Assembly: GCF_000701365.1 (NCBI RefSeq)
Contig: NZ_JNIK01000016.1
Coordinates: 362,784 to 426,783 of the forward strand
Source of the DNA: Blastococcus sp. URHD0036
GTDB lineage: Bacteria > Actinomycetota > Actinomycetes > Mycobacteriales > Geodermatophilaceae
Reading direction: 5' to 3'
DNA length: 64,000 bases
The notes under the pieces were generated by a model that was given only the letters and a program-made list of their open reading frames with translations, made no database searches and was not told the origin of the DNA. Both the position numbers and the translations under genes were made by a program. Below, one piece after another: positions 28,789-38,191 of the stretch. Position 1 is the first letter of the stretch. Each line of letters begins with the position of its first letter.

Positions 28789-29346
28789 GTGATCGACGAC
28801 ACCCTGCTCGATGCCGAGGAGCGGATGGACAAGGCCTTGTCGGTCGCTCGGGAGGACCTCGGGTCGGTGCGCACGGGTCGCGCCGCGCCCTCGATGTTCA
28901 ACAAGATCGTGGTCGACTACTACGGCGCGCCGACCCCGGTGCCGCAGATGACGTCGATCACCGTGCCCGAGGCCCGCATGGCCGTCATCAAGCCCTACGA
29001 CAACTCCCAGCTGGGCGCGATCGAGAAGGCCATCCGCGACAGCGACCTGGGCGTCAACCCGTCCAACGACGGCCAGATCATCCGCGTGGTCTTCCCGCAG
29101 CTGACCGAGGAACGGCGCCGCGACCTGGTGAAGATGGCCCGGGCGAAGGGCGAGGACGCGAAGGTCGCCATCCGCAACATCCGCCGGCGCAGCAAGGAGG
29201 AGCTCGACCGCATCGCCAAGGACGGCGAGGCAGGCGAGGACGACGTCCGCCGCGCGGAGAAGGAACTGGACGACCTCACCTCGCAGCACGTGAACGGCAT
29301 CGACGAGGCGGTCAAGCACAAGGAGAGCGAGCTCCTCGAGGTCTGA
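28789..29346 (+). CDS. frr: Ribosome recycling factor
   Basis: 185 residues, the standard length. The signature [20 protein letters not shown], then [19 protein letters not shown] [20 protein letters not shown] and the long helical hairpin are all present. RRF works with EF-G to split the ribosome after termination. GTG 28789 follows AGGAGGG by nine bases. The 90-base gap after pyrH holds no gene. Confidence 0.98.
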   Translation: MIDDTLLDAEERMDKALSVAREDLGSVRTGRAAPSMFNKIVVDYYGAPTPVPQMTSITVPEARMAVIKPYDNSQLGAIEKAIRDSDLGVNPSNDGQIIRVVFPQLTEERRRDLVKMARAKGEDAKVAIRNIRRRSKEELDRIAKDGEAGEDDVRRAEKELDDLTSQHVNGIDEAVKHKESELLEV

Positions 29347-29367
29347 GCGACCCCCGCCACCGCCGCC

Positions 29368-30405
29368 ATGAGACGCGACCCCGACACCGGTCCGCTGCCG
29401 ACGGGTGGTCGCCCCGGGCGACCACCCGTCCCCGGCGCGCCCCCGACGGCCGAGCTCGCGGTGCCGGCCCGTCCCGCCGTGCCGCGCGCCACCACGGCCG
29501 TGCCGCCCCCCGCCACGGCCGCACCACCCGCCGCGCCGACCCCGGTCGAGCCGGCGACGGTCGAGGCGCCGGTGACCGAGCAGCCGGTGCAGAAGCCCGG
29601 CCGGGCCGGTCGCAACCTGGGTGCGGCGGTCGGGGTCGGACTCAGCCTCGGCGCGGTCATCCTCGCGTCGCTGCTGGTGTACCGGCCGGCCTTCCTGGTC
29701 GTCCTCGGTGCCGCCGTCCTCGTGTCCGTCGTCGAGCTGACCCGGGCGCTGCGGGCCGGCGACGCCACGCCACCCCTGGTGCCGGTGCTCGTCGGTTCGG
29801 TCGCGATGGTGGCGCTCGCCTGGAGCCGGGGTGCGACCGGGCTGGTCGTGGCCTTCCTGCTGACCGTGCTCGCGGTGCTGCTCTGGCGGCTGGCCGAGGG
29901 CCCGGCCGGCTACCTGCGCGACGCCTCGACCGGCGTGCTGGTCGCCCTCTACGTGCCGCTGCTGGCGGGGTTCGCCGTCCTCCTGCTGGTCCCGGACGAC
30001 GGCGCCACGCGGGTGATCCTCTTCATCGCCACCGTCGTGGGCAACGACGTCGGCGGCTACACCGCAGGCGTGCTCTTCGGCCGGCACCCGATGGCCCCCA
30101 CGGTGAGCCCGAAGAAGTCGTGGGAGGGCATGGCCGGGTCGGTGCTGGCCTGCGTCCTCGTCGCCACCCCCATCGTCACCCTGGCGCTGGACGGGCCGTG
30201 GTGGGGCGGGGTCGCGTTCGGCGCGGCCCTGGCGGTGAGCGCGACCGTCGGCGACCTGGGGGAGTCGCTGATCAAGCGGGATCTCGGCATCAAGGACATG
30301 GGCAACCTGCTGCCCGGCCACGGCGGTCTCATGGACCGGATGGACTCGCTGCTGCCCTCGGCCGCGGTGGCCTGGCTGCTGCTGCTGTGGGTCGCGCCGG
30401 TCTAG
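29368..30405 (+). CDS. cdsA: Phosphatidate cytidylyltransferase CdsA
   Basis: 345 residues. About 80 Pro/Ala-rich cytosolic residues precede roughly eight membrane helices. The family signature is intact in the C-terminal part: SLIKRDLGIKD, then GNLLPGHGGLMDRMD. The enzyme makes CDP-diacylglycerol from phosphatidate and CTP, the precursor of all phospholipids, at the membrane. The TAG stop shares CTAG with the stop of the DUF952 gene on the other strand. Confidence 0.96.
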   Translation: MRRDPDTGPLPTGGRPGRPPVPGAPPTAELAVPARPAVPRATTAVPPPATAAPPAAPTPVEPATVEAPVTEQPVQKPGRAGRNLGAAVGVGLSLGAVILASLLVYRPAFLVVLGAAVLVSVVELTRALRAGDATPPLVPVLVGSVAMVALAWSRGATGLVVAFLLTVLAVLLWRLAEGPAGYLRDASTGVLVALYVPLLAGFAVLLLVPDDGATRVILFIATVVGNDVGGYTAGVLFGRHPMAPTVSPKKSWEGMAGSVLACVLVATPIVTLALDGPWWGGVAFGAALAVSATVGDLGESLIKRDLGIKDMGNLLPGHGGLMDRMDSLLPSAAVAWLLLLWVAPV

Positions 30406-30746
30406 CCGACGCCGTCCAGGACCGGGTCGACGCCCGGCTCGTAGGACACGACCGCGACCACCGCCGCGACCGGCAGCGGGCCGTACAGGTGCGGGAACCG
30501 CATCGCTGCCGGATCACCGGGCACGCCGGGCTCGAAGCGGACCGGGTCGGTCAGCCGCGCCGGGTCGACGACGAGCAGCAGCAGGTCCCGGCGCCCGGGG
30601 AACAGCCGGGCGGCCGGCAGGTGCACCTGGTCCGGCGTCGACAGGTGCACGAACCCGACGTCGGCCAGCGAGGGCGGCCGCACCTCGCCGGCCTCGACCG
30701 CGGCCTGCCAGTCAGCGGGTTCGACGAGGTGCAGGAGCGGTGTCAC
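30402..30746 (-). CDS. DUF952 family protein
   Basis: 114 residues. The short alpha/beta protein opens TPLLHLVEPADWQAAVEAG and contains GFVHLSTPDQVHLPA and RFPHLYGPLP, hallmarks of DUF952, a family of unknown function sometimes related to ADP-ribosyltransferase-like folds (I am not sure of that link). The GTG start overlaps the ppk2 stop (GTGA), so it is co-translated with the polyphosphate kinase and two-component system upstream. Confidence 0.85.
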   Translation of the reverse strand: MTPLLHLVEPADWQAAVEAGEVRPPSLADVGFVHLSTPDQVHLPAARLFPGRRDLLLLVVDPARLTDPVRFEPGVPGDPAAMRFPHLYGPLPVAAVVAVVSYEPGVDPVLDGVG

Positions 30747-31498
30747 GCGCGGCCGACGTCGGTGCCGCGGGCGTGCAGTGCCGCCTCGATGGCGTCGCAG
30801 ACGGTGCGGACGACGAACACCCGCGCCCACCGCTTGTCGTCGGCGGCGACCACGTGCCAGGGGGCGGTCGGGGTGTCGGTGCGGTCGAGCATCTCCTCGA
30901 CGGCGTCGGTGTACGCGCCGCGCTTCTCCCGGTTGCGCCAGTCCTCGTCGGTGAGCTTCCAGGCCCGCAGCGGGTCGTCGCGGCGGGACTCGAAGCGCCG
31001 CAGCTGTTCCTCGGGGGAGACGTGCATCCAGAACTTGACCAGGATCATCCCCTCGGCGGTCAGCGTCGTCTCGAGGTCGACGATCTCGCCGTAGGCCCGC
31101 TGCCAGGCGGCCTCGGAGGCGAAGCCCTCCACCCGCTCGACCAGGACCCGGCCGTACCAGGTGCGGTCGAGCACGGCCATCCCGCCCCAGCCGGGCAGCA
31201 CCGGCCAGAACCGCCAGAGGAAGTGGTGCCGCTTCTCGTCGAAGGAGGGTGCGGCGAACTGGGCGACCCGCGCGTGCCGGGGGTCCAGCTCCGACACCAG
31301 CCGCTTGATCGCGCCGCCCTTGCCGGAGGCGTCCCAGCCCTCGAACAGCACGCACAGCGGGGGTCCGAGCTCCCCGCCGACCTGTCCGCCCAGCTGCAGC
31401 CGCAGCCGCACCAGCCGGTCCTGGGCCTCGGCCAGCTGGGTCTTGGCGTCCTTCTTGCCCAGGCGCAGCGACAGGTCGACGTCGGCGAGGCGGCTCAT
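30743..31498 (-). CDS. ppk2: Polyphosphate kinase 2 family protein
   Basis: 251 residues from ATG 31496-31498, a one-domain PPK2. Walker A FEGWDASGKGGAIKRL, Walker B VLDRTWYGRVLVERVEGF and the lid RRDDPLRAWKLTDEDWRNR are visible. PPK2 enzymes move phosphate between polyphosphate and nucleoside mono- or diphosphates; class (ADP/GDP or AMP) cannot be fixed by eye. Its ATG overlaps the response-regulator stop as ATGA and its stop overlaps DUF952 as GTGA, making a four-gene minus-strand operon. Confidence 0.9.
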   Translation of the reverse strand: MSRLADVDLSLRLGKKDAKTQLAEAQDRLVRLRLQLGGQVGGELGPPLCVLFEGWDASGKGGAIKRLVSELDPRHARVAQFAAPSFDEKRHHFLWRFWPVLPGWGGMAVLDRTWYGRVLVERVEGFASEAAWQRAYGEIVDLETTLTAEGMILVKFWMHVSPEEQLRRFESRRDDPLRAWKLTDEDWRNREKRGAYTDAVEEMLDRTDTPTAPWHVVAADDKRWARVFVVRTVCDAIEAALHARGTDVGRA

Positions 31499-32193
31499 GG
31501 GCCGAGCCTGGCAGGTCGGCGCGCCGGCGGCTCGGGGACGCCGGCGACCAGGCCGCACTCGTGCGCCCGGACGATGGCCTGGGCCCGGTCGCGCAGGTCC
31601 AGCTTCGCCAGCAGGTGCCGGACGTGGGTCTTCACCGTGGCCGTCGAGATGAACAGCTCCGCGGCGATCTCCCCGTTGGACCGGCCGGCCCCGACCAGCG
31701 CCAGCACGTCCCGCTCCCGGTCGCTCAGCACGGCAAGCGCGTCGTCCGGCAGCGGGGCCGGCGGCCGGGCCGTGAAGGAGGCGACCAGTGTCGCCACGAC
31801 CGCCGGGGCCAGCGGCATCTCACCCGCGGCGGCCGCCCGGACCGCGGCCACGATCCGGTCGCCGCCGGCGTCCTTCAGCAGGTAGCCCGACGCGCCCGCC
31901 CGCAGCGCGCGGTAGGCGTGCTCCCCGCCCTCGAACGTGGTGAGGACGACGACGCGGGACGGGCAGCCGGCCGCGACGATCCGGCGGGTCGCCTCCACCC
32001 CGTCCACGACCGGCATCCGCAGGTCCATGAGGACGACGTCAGGCCGCCGGTCGAGGACGAGCGGTACGGCGTCGGCACCGTCGGCGGCCTCGCCGACGAC
32101 CGTGACCCCGGCGAGCTCGAGGATCAGCCGGAGCCCGTCGCGGACCAGCTGCTGGTCGTCGACGAGGACGACGCTGACCGGATCCCGGCTCAC
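31495..32193 (-). CDS. NarL/LuxR-family response regulator
   Basis: 232 residues. The receiver is intact: VDDQ acid pair, phospho-acceptor in VVLMDLRMP, Thr in VVLTTF, Lys in GYLLKDAGG. The LuxR-type HTH is LSDRERDVLALVGAGRSNGE with STATVKTHVRHLLAKL. It is the partner of the histidine kinase whose stop overlaps this GTG start (GTGA). The target is unknown; an inverted repeat upstream of the kinase is a candidate autoregulatory site. Confidence 0.94.
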   Translation of the reverse strand: MSRDPVSVVLVDDQQLVRDGLRLILELAGVTVVGEAADGADAVPLVLDRRPDVVLMDLRMPVVDGVEATRRIVAAGCPSRVVVLTTFEGGEHAYRALRAGASGYLLKDAGGDRIVAAVRAAAAGEMPLAPAVVATLVASFTARPPAPLPDDALAVLSDRERDVLALVGAGRSNGEIAAELFISTATVKTHVRHLLAKLDLRDRAQAIVRAHECGLVAGVPEPPARRPARLGP

Positions 32194-33380
32194 CGGGGCG
32201 CCCCGGCGGCCAGCGGGAGGCGGGCGGTCACGGCGAAGCCGGCGTCCTCCGGCCCGGCGTGCAGGTCCCCGCCGAGCAGCCGCACCCGCTCCCGCATCCC
32301 GGCCAGCCCGTGTCCGCCGCCGGGTGCCGCGGGGGCGCGCCGGCTCCCGGTGTCGCGCACCTCGACGCAGAGATCCCCACCACCGGCGGTCACCCGCACG
32401 TGGACGGCCGAGCCGGGGGAGTGCCGCGCCGCGTTGGTCAGCGCCTCCTGCACCACCCGGTACGCGGCCAGCTGGACGCTCTGCGGGACCGGGACCGGGG
32501 TCGCAGCCGGTGGTGCGTCCAGCCGGACGTCGACCCCCGCTGCCCGGCTCCGGGCGGCCAGCGCCGGGAGGTCGGCCAGGCCCGGTTGCGGCCGCAGCCC
32601 GTCGCCGTCGTCCTCTCCGGGGGTGCGCAGCAGCCCGACGACCCGGCGCATCTCGGCCAGCGCGTCGGCGGCGGCGGCGCGGATGGTCGCCACGGGTGCG
32701 GCGGCCCGCTCCGGCGCCTGCGCCAGTGCCGCCGCGGCGGCATCGGCCTGGAGGGCGATCAGCGACACCTCGTGGCCGATCACGTCGTGCAGCTCCCGGG
32801 CGATGCGGGTCCGCTCCTCGGCGGCGGCCGCGCGCTCGGCCGCCGCCCGCTCGCGCACCAGTTCCTCGGTCAGCTCCGCCAGCCGCGCGGTCTGCGCCCG
32901 CTGGTGGGCGACCAGCCGCCCGGCCGCGACCGGCCCCAGCACGACCAGCGCCGCCCCGATCGCGGTGGGCGCGGGCTCGGGCCCCAGCAGGGTCACGACC
33001 ACGCCGACGGCGACGGCCGGGACGGTCACCGCCGCCAGCCGCCACCCGGGGACGACGGACGTCCCGGCGGAGTAGAAGACCAGCACGGCCACGACGTAGC
33101 CGACGAGCAGGAAGCCCTCCGGTGTGGGCACGAGCCACACCGCCGTCTGCAGCAGCGCCACCGTCGCCGGGTAGCGGCGCCGCCAGGCCACCGGGACCGT
33201 CGACCCCACCGCGACCAGCACCGACACCGCCGGGCCGGCGATCGGGGCCACCAGCACCTGGGTGAGGGAGACCGCCAGCAGCGCCCCGGCCAGCACGACG
33301 TCGGCCCAGGGAGGCGGGGCCGGACGGCGGTGCGGCAGGGGCACGAGGCGCAGCGTAGGGCGGTCGGGGCGCCCTGCCAT
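32190..33380 (-). CDS. Histidine kinase, HisKA_3/NarX-type
   Basis: 396 residues. About five membrane helices fill residues ~28-160 with no large sensor domain. A coiled linker rich in Ala/Glu/Arg follows, then the H-box RIARELHDVIGHEVS and an ATPase domain with QEALTNAARHS (N-box) and GHGLAGMRERV (G-box). It would autophosphorylate and pass phosphate to the adjacent regulator. The membrane-buried input resembles kinases that sense envelope stress or lipids, but the signal is unknown. Divergent from a small four-helix membrane protein. Confidence 0.93.
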   Translation of the reverse strand: MAGRPDRPTLRLVPLPHRRPAPPPWADVVLAGALLAVSLTQVLVAPIAGPAVSVLVAVGSTVPVAWRRRYPATVALLQTAVWLVPTPEGFLLVGYVVAVLVFYSAGTSVVPGWRLAAVTVPAVAVGVVVTLLGPEPAPTAIGAALVVLGPVAAGRLVAHQRAQTARLAELTEELVRERAAAERAAAAEERTRIARELHDVIGHEVSLIALQADAAAAALAQAPERAAAPVATIRAAAADALAEMRRVVGLLRTPGEDDGDGLRPQPGLADLPALAARSRAAGVDVRLDAPPAATPVPVPQSVQLAAYRVVQEALTNAARHSPGSAVHVRVTAGGGDLCVEVRDTGSRRAPAAPGGGHGLAGMRERVRLLGGDLHAGPEDAGFAVTARLPLAAGAPR

Positions 33381-33407
33381 CAGCCCTGGGGCTGAGTGCC
33401 GCCGACC

Positions 33408-33425
33408 CCTGCGGCTGACCGCAGG
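33408..33425. promoter_or_regulatory. Inverted repeat between the histidine kinase and the membrane protein
   Basis: CCTGCGG-CTGA-CCGCAGG, 7-bp perfect arms, lies 28 bases before the kinase start and 85 before the divergent gene. NarL-type regulators bind such inverted repeats, so it may be the operator of this system. TAGCGT near 33466 could be the -10 of the divergent gene. Confidence 0.4.
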
Positions 33426-33509
33426 AGCAGCCCGCGGGTCGATGTGGCGCCCCCCGCTCCGTTCCTAGCGTTCCGGCATCCGATCCGCCCCACCCCACAG
33501 GAGCTCCCG

Positions 33510-33914
33510 ATGACCGCCACCCCGACCGCCCTCCGCCCCGCCGCTGCGCGCCCGTCCGCCGCCGTGCTCGCTGCCCGGGGGGTGTTCGGTGTCGTGGGCG
33601 CGGTCAAGCTGGCCGCCACGACCGCCTTCACGTTCTTCGTCCCGGCCGAGGACGGCGGCGCCCCGCAGAACGCCGGCGACTGGGTCGTCGTCGCCTGGTC
33701 CGCCGGGCTGGCGCTGGCCTTCCTGTGGCTGGCCGTGCGCTTCGACGTCCGCGACCGGCGGATCGTCCGCGGCGCCGTGGCCCTGCTCGGCGCCGAGGTG
33801 GGCTTCAGCCTGGTCAAGCTGACCGTCTACGACGAGACCGCGCCGCTGGTCTTCATGGCCGTCGACCTGGTGCTGCTCGGGCTGATCGCCCTCGCCCGCC
33901 GGGCCCGCCGCTGA
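33510..33914 (+). CDS. Small four-helix membrane protein, unknown
   Basis: 134 residues from ATG 33510 (CAGGAG seven bases upstream). After an Ala-rich N-terminus there are four likely membrane helices: GVFGVVGAVKLAATTAFTFF, VVVAWSAGLALAFLWLAV, AVALLGAEVGFSLVKL and LVFMAVDLVLLGLIALA. I do not recognise the family with confidence. It is divergent from the kinase-regulator pair across ~130 bases containing an inverted repeat, so it may be the system's target. Confidence 0.7.
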   Translation: MTATPTALRPAAARPSAAVLAARGVFGVVGAVKLAATTAFTFFVPAEDGGAPQNAGDWVVVAWSAGLALAFLWLAVRFDVRDRRIVRGAVALLGAEVGFSLVKLTVYDETAPLVFMAVDLVLLGLIALARRARR

Positions 33915-33926
33915 CGCGGCCGCCCC

Positions 33927-34586
33927 TCAGCCCCCGAGGTCGCCGGGAACGGCGGCCTCGGCGTGCTGCCGGATCCACGCGTGCATCGCGATGCCGGCCG
34001 CGACCCCGGCGTTGATCGACCGGGTGGAGCCGTACTGGGCGATCGAGAGCACGCCGTCGGCCAGGTCGCGGGCGGCGTCGCTCAGTCCGGTGCCCTCCTG
34101 GCCGAACAGCAGCACGCACGCCCGCGGCAGCGGCTCGGTCTCCAGCGGCCGGGCGCCGGGCAGGTTGTCGACGGCCAGCAGCGGCAGGCCCTCCCGGCGG
34201 GACCAGGCGGCGAGCGTGGCGACGTCGGGGGAGTGGTGCACGTGCATGTACCGGTCGGTGACCATCGCGCCGCGCCGGTTCCACCGCCGGTTGCCCACCA
34301 CGTGCACCCCGGCGGCGAGGAAGGCGTTGGCGGTGCGCACGACGGTCCCGATGTTGAGGTCGTGCTTCCAGTTCTCGATGGCCACGTGGAAGGGGTGCCG
34401 GCGAGTGTCGAGATCGGCGACGACGGCCTCGACGGTCCAGTAGCGGTAGCGGTCGGCGACGTTGCGGCGGTCCCCGTGCGCCAGCAGCTCCGGGTCGTAG
34501 CGCGGGTCCTCCGGCCAGGGCCCCTCCCAGGGCCCGACCCCGACGCCGTCCACCGGCGGGGTGAGTTCCCTCTCGGCGTCGGTCAC
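33927..34586 (-). CDS. SpoU/TrmH-family RNA 2'-O-methyltransferase
   Basis: 219 residues. The SPOUT knot is seen in [23 protein letters not shown], quoted in parts as [18 protein letters not shown], then [14 protein letters not shown] and [18 protein letters not shown]. These are motifs 1-3 of SpoU methyltransferases that use SAM to methylate ribose in tRNA or rRNA. The exact nucleotide target is unknown. GTG start with TAGCGT exactly seven bases upstream, suggesting a leaderless transcript. Only 21 bases separate it from rlmN. Confidence 0.9.
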   Translation of the reverse strand: MTDAERELTPPVDGVGVGPWEGPWPEDPRYDPELLAHGDRRNVADRYRYWTVEAVVADLDTRRHPFHVAIENWKHDLNIGTVVRTANAFLAAGVHVVGNRRWNRRGAMVTDRYMHVHHSPDVATLAAWSRREGLPLLAVDNLPGARPLETEPLPRACVLLFGQEGTGLSDAARDLADGVLSIAQYGSTRSINAGVAAGIAMHAWIRQHAEAAVPGDLGG

Positions 34587-34593
34587 CAGCGGC

Positions 34594-34599
34594 ACGCTA
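34594..34599 (-). promoter_or_regulatory. -10 element for leaderless spoU transcript
   Basis: TAGCGT on the minus strand (34599 to 34594) with seven bases to the GTG at 34586. It lies within the 21-base gap between divergent starts, so its -35 falls inside rlmN. Confidence 0.45.
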
Positions 34600-34607
34600 G
34601 TGGGACC

Positions 34608-35798
34608 ATGGACGACGCCATGACAGCCCTGCCCCTGGTCTTCGACGCCCCCCGCCGGGGCAAGCCGCCCCGCCACCTCGCCGATCTCACCCGCGAGGAG
34701 GCGCGCGCTGCCGTGGCCGACCTCGGCCAGCCGGCGTTCCGCGCCGACCAGCTGTCCCGGCACTTCTTCCGCGGCACGACCGACCCGGCGCAGATGACCG
34801 ACGTGCCGGCCGCCGCCCGCGAGTCCCTGACCTCGACCCTTCTCCCCGGGCTGCTCACCCCCGTGAGGCACCAGGCGGCCGACGGCGGGCGCACCCGCAA
34901 GACGCTGTGGCGCCTGCACGACGGCGCCCTGGTCGAGAGCGTGCTCATGCGCTACCCCGACCGGGCCACGGTCTGCATCTCCAGCCAGGCCGGGTGCGGC
35001 ATGGCCTGCCCCTTCTGCGCCACCGGCCAGGGCGGGCTGACCCGCAACCTCTCCGCCGCCGAGATCATCGGCCAGGCGGTCGCGGCCGCGCGGGCCATGG
35101 CCGACGGCGACCTGCCCGGCGGCCCCGGCCGGCTGTCCAACGTCGTGTTCATGGGCATGGGGGAGCCGCTGGCCAACTACGCCCGCGTGCGGAAGACCCT
35201 CGAGGCGCTGTACACGCCCGCCCCGCACGGGCTGGGCCTCTCGCAGCGGTCGATCACGGTCTCGACGGTCGGCGTGGTCCCCGGCATCCGGAAGCTCACC
35301 GAGGAGGGCCTGTCGGTCACCCTCGCGGTCAGCCTGCACGCGCCGGACGACGAGCTGCGCAACACCCTCGTGCCGGTCAACACCCGCTGGAAGGTCGCCG
35401 AGGTCGTGGCGGCGGCCGACGCCTACGCCGAGCGGACCGGCCGCCGGTACTCGGTGGAGTACGCGCTGATCCGCGACGTCAACGACCAGCCCGAGCGGGC
35501 GGACCTGCTCGGGAAGCTGCTGGCCCGCCGCCGCGCGCACGTGAACCTGATCCCGCTCAACCCCACGCCGGGCAGCCCGTGGGACGCCAGCCCGCTGCCC
35601 GCGCAGCGCGAGTTCGTCGCCCGGCTGCGCGCCGCGGGCGTGCCGACGACGGTGCGCGACACCCGCGGCCAGGACATCGACGGCGCCTGCGGCCAGCTCG
35701 CCGCCGCCGACCTCGCCGAGGGCGTCCCCAGCGTGGCCGTCGTCCCGCCCGAGCCGGTGGAGCCGCCGGTCGAGCTGGGTGCGGAGGCCGACGAGTGA
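34608..35798 (+). CDS. rlmN: 23S rRNA (adenine-2503-C2)-methyltransferase RlmN
   Basis: 396 residues from ATG 34608 (ATG 34620 is the alternative). It is a radical-SAM enzyme with [11 protein letters not shown] (CxxxCxxC), [14 protein letters not shown], and the C-terminal catalytic Cys in IDGACGQL. It methylates C2 of A2503 in 23S rRNA and A37 of some tRNAs. The GTGA overlap couples it to the VIT-family gene. It follows cdsA at some distance, as Rv2880c follows Rv2881c. Confidence 0.97.
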   Translation: MDDAMTALPLVFDAPRRGKPPRHLADLTREEARAAVADLGQPAFRADQLSRHFFRGTTDPAQMTDVPAAARESLTSTLLPGLLTPVRHQAADGGRTRKTLWRLHDGALVESVLMRYPDRATVCISSQAGCGMACPFCATGQGGLTRNLSAAEIIGQAVAAARAMADGDLPGGPGRLSNVVFMGMGEPLANYARVRKTLEALYTPAPHGLGLSQRSITVSTVGVVPGIRKLTEEGLSVTLAVSLHAPDDELRNTLVPVNTRWKVAEVVAAADAYAERTGRRYSVEYALIRDVNDQPERADLLGKLLARRRAHVNLIPLNPTPGSPWDASPLPAQREFVARLRAAGVPTTVRDTRGQDIDGACGQLAAADLAEGVPSVAVVPPEPVEPPVELGAEADE

Positions 35799-36514
35799 CC
35801 GCTTCCCCGGCGGATACGGCCGAGAGCCACGGGCACAGCCACGCCGACGTCTCCGGCGGCTGGCTCCGCCCGGCGGTGTTCGGCGCCATGGACGGCCTGG
35901 TCACCAACACCGCGCTCGTCGCCGGCGTCGGGGGCGGTGGCGCGGCGGCGCGGACGATCGTGCTCGCCGGGGTCGCCAGCCTCGTCGCGGGCGCGCTCTC
36001 GATGGCGCTGGGCGAGTACACGTCGGTGAAGACGCAGAACGAGCAGCTCGACCTCGAGGTCGCCAAGGAGCGCCGCGAGCTGCAGCGCAACCCGCGCGGC
36101 GAGCTCGCCGAGCTGGTCAAGGAGCTGCGGGTCCGCGGCGTCGAGCCCGAGCTCGCCCGCGAGGTCGCCGTCCAGCTGTCCCGGGACCCGGAGACCGCGC
36201 TGCGGCTGCACGTGGTCGCCGAGATGGGCGTGACCGTCGACGACAGCCCCTCGCCCCGGACGGCGGCGCTGTCGTCGTTGCTGACCTTCGCCGTCGGGGC
36301 CGTCGTCCCGCTGGTCCCCTACCTGCTGGGGGTCTCGCTGCTGTGGGTCGCGCTGCTGTGCGGCGGGATCGGGCTGGCCGTGGCCGGCGCGCTGTCCTCG
36401 CGGTTCACCCCGCGGCCGTGGTGGTTCGCCGGTGGCCGGCAGCTGCTCTTCGGCGCGGTGGCGAGCCTCGCCACCTATCTGATCGGGCTGGCGATCGGCG
36501 TCACCGCGACCTAG
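35795..36514 (+). CDS. VIT1/CCC1-family iron/manganese transporter
   Basis: 239 residues. The N-terminus has HGHSH, then five predicted membrane helices: [19 protein letters not shown] and [18 protein letters not shown] (the canonical VIT segment), then three C-terminal helices. A Glu-rich cytosolic helical pair ([21 protein letters not shown], with [19 protein letters not shown]) should bind Fe2+ or Mn2+. Members export these metals or load compartments. Coupled to rlmN by GTGA. A strong terminator follows. Confidence 0.88.
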   Translation: MTASPADTAESHGHSHADVSGGWLRPAVFGAMDGLVTNTALVAGVGGGGAAARTIVLAGVASLVAGALSMALGEYTSVKTQNEQLDLEVAKERRELQRNPRGELAELVKELRVRGVEPELAREVAVQLSRDPETALRLHVVAEMGVTVDDSPSPRTAALSSLLTFAVGAVVPLVPYLLGVSLLWVALLCGGIGLAVAGALSSRFTPRPWWFAGGRQLLFGAVASLATYLIGLAIGVTAT

Positions 36515-36533
36515 CGGGGTCCCGGAACGCGAC

Positions 36534-36567
36534 GGAGGCCCGTTCCCCTGATGGGGGACGGGCCTCC
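36534..36567. terminator. Bidirectional terminator between the VIT-family and DUF2631 genes
   Basis: A 15-bp stem (arms 36534-36548 and 36553-36567, one T-G pair) with loop TGAT lies between convergent genes. A second small hairpin GAGCCG-TTT-CGGCTC follows at 36571-36585. Confidence 0.75.
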
Positions 36568-36588
36568 GGCGAGCCGTTTCGGCTCAGG

Positions 36589-36924
36589 TCACTTGGCGCG
36601 CCAGGCGTTCTTCCGGCGCCGCCAGTCCGCGATCAGGATGACGATCATCCCGACGGCGATGCCGACGATCCAGATGTCCTCGATGCGGCCCCGGTGGTTG
36701 CCGACGAGGAAGGCGAGCGTGACGAGGACGGCGATCCAGGCGCCGATCCGGCCGGCGCGGCCGGTCTCGCCGTGCCAGCCCCACTCCTCGGGCCGCTCGT
36801 GCTCCACGGGCTGCGCGTCGTGGCGGACCACGGCCTCCTCGCGACCGGGCTGGTTGACCCGCTCGGTGTCGGGGTGGTCGATCGTGATCCGGTCCCGGTG
36901 GGTCTGCTCGCTCACGCCCGCCAT
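36589..36924 (-). CDS. DUF2631 family membrane protein
   Basis: 111 residues from ATG 36922-36924; GTG at 36913-36915 would give 108. The N-terminus is polar, with [18 protein letters not shown] before two membrane helices ([13 protein letters not shown] and [18 protein letters not shown]) and a basic tail. DUF2631 proteins are actinobacterial and of unknown function; M. tuberculosis Rv2876 lies in a similar neighbourhood. Divergent from dxr, convergent with the VIT-family gene. Confidence 0.82.
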   Translation of the reverse strand: MAGVSEQTHRDRITIDHPDTERVNQPGREEAVVRHDAQPVEHERPEEWGWHGETGRAGRIGAWIAVLVTLAFLVGNHRGRIEDIWIVGIAVGMIVILIADWRRRKNAWRAK

Positions 36925-36987
36925 CTTGCCAGCCCCCGCGCGCCCGTACCGCACGAGGAGGCGCGCGCGTCGGGGAGGATGGGGCGC

Positions 36988-38178
36988 ATGCGTGAGGTGA
37001 CGGTGCTCGGCTCGACCGGGTCGATCGGGCGGCAGGCGATCGCCGTCGCCGAGCAGAACCCCGACCGGCTGCGCATCACCGGCCTCGCGGCCGGCGGCGG
37101 CAACGTCGCGGAGCTGGCCGACCAGGCGCTGACGCTGGGCGTGCGCACCGTCGCCGTCGCCCGTGCCACGGCCGCCCAGGACCTGCAGCTGGCGTTCTAC
37201 GCGGCCGCCTCGCAGCGGGGCTGGGCGACGGGGGAGTACGCGCTGCCCGAGATCCTCGCCGGGCCGCGGGCGGCCGAGGAGCTGGCCGCGCGCCCTGCCG
37301 ACGTCGTCCTCAACGGCATCACCGGGTCGATCGGTCTGGGGCCGACCCTCTCCGCGCTCGCCGCGGGCCGCACGGTCGCGCTGGCCAACAAGGAGTCACT
37401 CGTCGCCGGCGGCGACCTGGTCCTCGCCGCGGCCGCGCCCGGCCAGCTGGTCCCCGTCGACTCCGAGCACTCCGCCCTGGCCCAGTGCCTGCGCGGCGGC
37501 GACCGCGGGGAGGTCGCCCGCCTGGTGCTCACCGCCAGCGGCGGGCCGTTCCGCGGCCGTTCCGCCGCCGACCTGGCCGACGTCACGGTCGAGCAGGCCC
37601 TGGCCCACCCCACCTGGGACATGGGCCCGGTGGTCACCATCAACTCGGCCACGCTCATGAACAAGGGCCTCGAGCTGATCGAGGCGCACCTGCTCTTCGG
37701 CGTGCCCTACGACGACATCGACGTCGTCGTGCACCCGCAGTCGATCGTCCACTCGATGGTCACGTTCGCCGACGGCGCGACCATCGCCCAGGCCAGCCCG
37801 CCGGACATGCGACTGCCGATCGCGCTGGCGCTGGCCTGGCCGGACCGGCTGCCGGACGTGCAGCCGGCGCTGGACTGGTCGACCGCCTCGACGTGGGAGT
37901 TCGGGCCGCTGGACGACGAGGCGTTCCCGGCCGTCCGGCTCGCGCGGTCCGCCGGAGCGGCGGGCGGGGTGGTGCCGGCGATGTTCAACGCGGCCAACGA
38001 GGAGGCCGTCGACGCCTTCCTCGCGGGTCGGCTGCCGTTCCGGGGCATCGTGGACCTCGTCGCGCGTACCCTCGACGACGCGCCGGACCTCGGCGCGCCC
38101 ACCTGCGTGGACGACGTCCTGGCCGCCGAGCGGTGGGCCCGGCAGCACGCCCGCGCCGCCATCGGCCAGCAGTTGTGA
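36988..38178 (+). CDS. dxr: 1-deoxy-D-xylulose 5-phosphate reductoisomerase
   Basis: 396 residues from ATG 36988 (GGGAGGA nine bases upstream; ATG 36979 is an in-frame alternative). [10 protein letters not shown] is the NADPH-binding loop; [24 protein letters not shown] and the metal/substrate segment [11 protein letters not shown] with [10 protein letters not shown] follow. It makes 2-C-methyl-D-erythritol 4-phosphate in the non-mevalonate isoprenoid pathway. rip1 and ispG follow in the order of Rv2870c-Rv2868c. Confidence 0.97.
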   Translation: MREVTVLGSTGSIGRQAIAVAEQNPDRLRITGLAAGGGNVAELADQALTLGVRTVAVARATAAQDLQLAFYAAASQRGWATGEYALPEILAGPRAAEELAARPADVVLNGITGSIGLGPTLSALAAGRTVALANKESLVAGGDLVLAAAAPGQLVPVDSEHSALAQCLRGGDRGEVARLVLTASGGPFRGRSAADLADVTVEQALAHPTWDMGPVVTINSATLMNKGLELIEAHLLFGVPYDDIDVVVHPQSIVHSMVTFADGATIAQASPPDMRLPIALALAWPDRLPDVQPALDWSTASTWEFGPLDDEAFPAVRLARSAGAAGGVVPAMFNAANEEAVDAFLAGRLPFRGIVDLVARTLDDAPDLGAPTCVDDVLAAERWARQHARAAIGQQL

Positions 38179-38191
38179 CGGAGGGCCTGTC

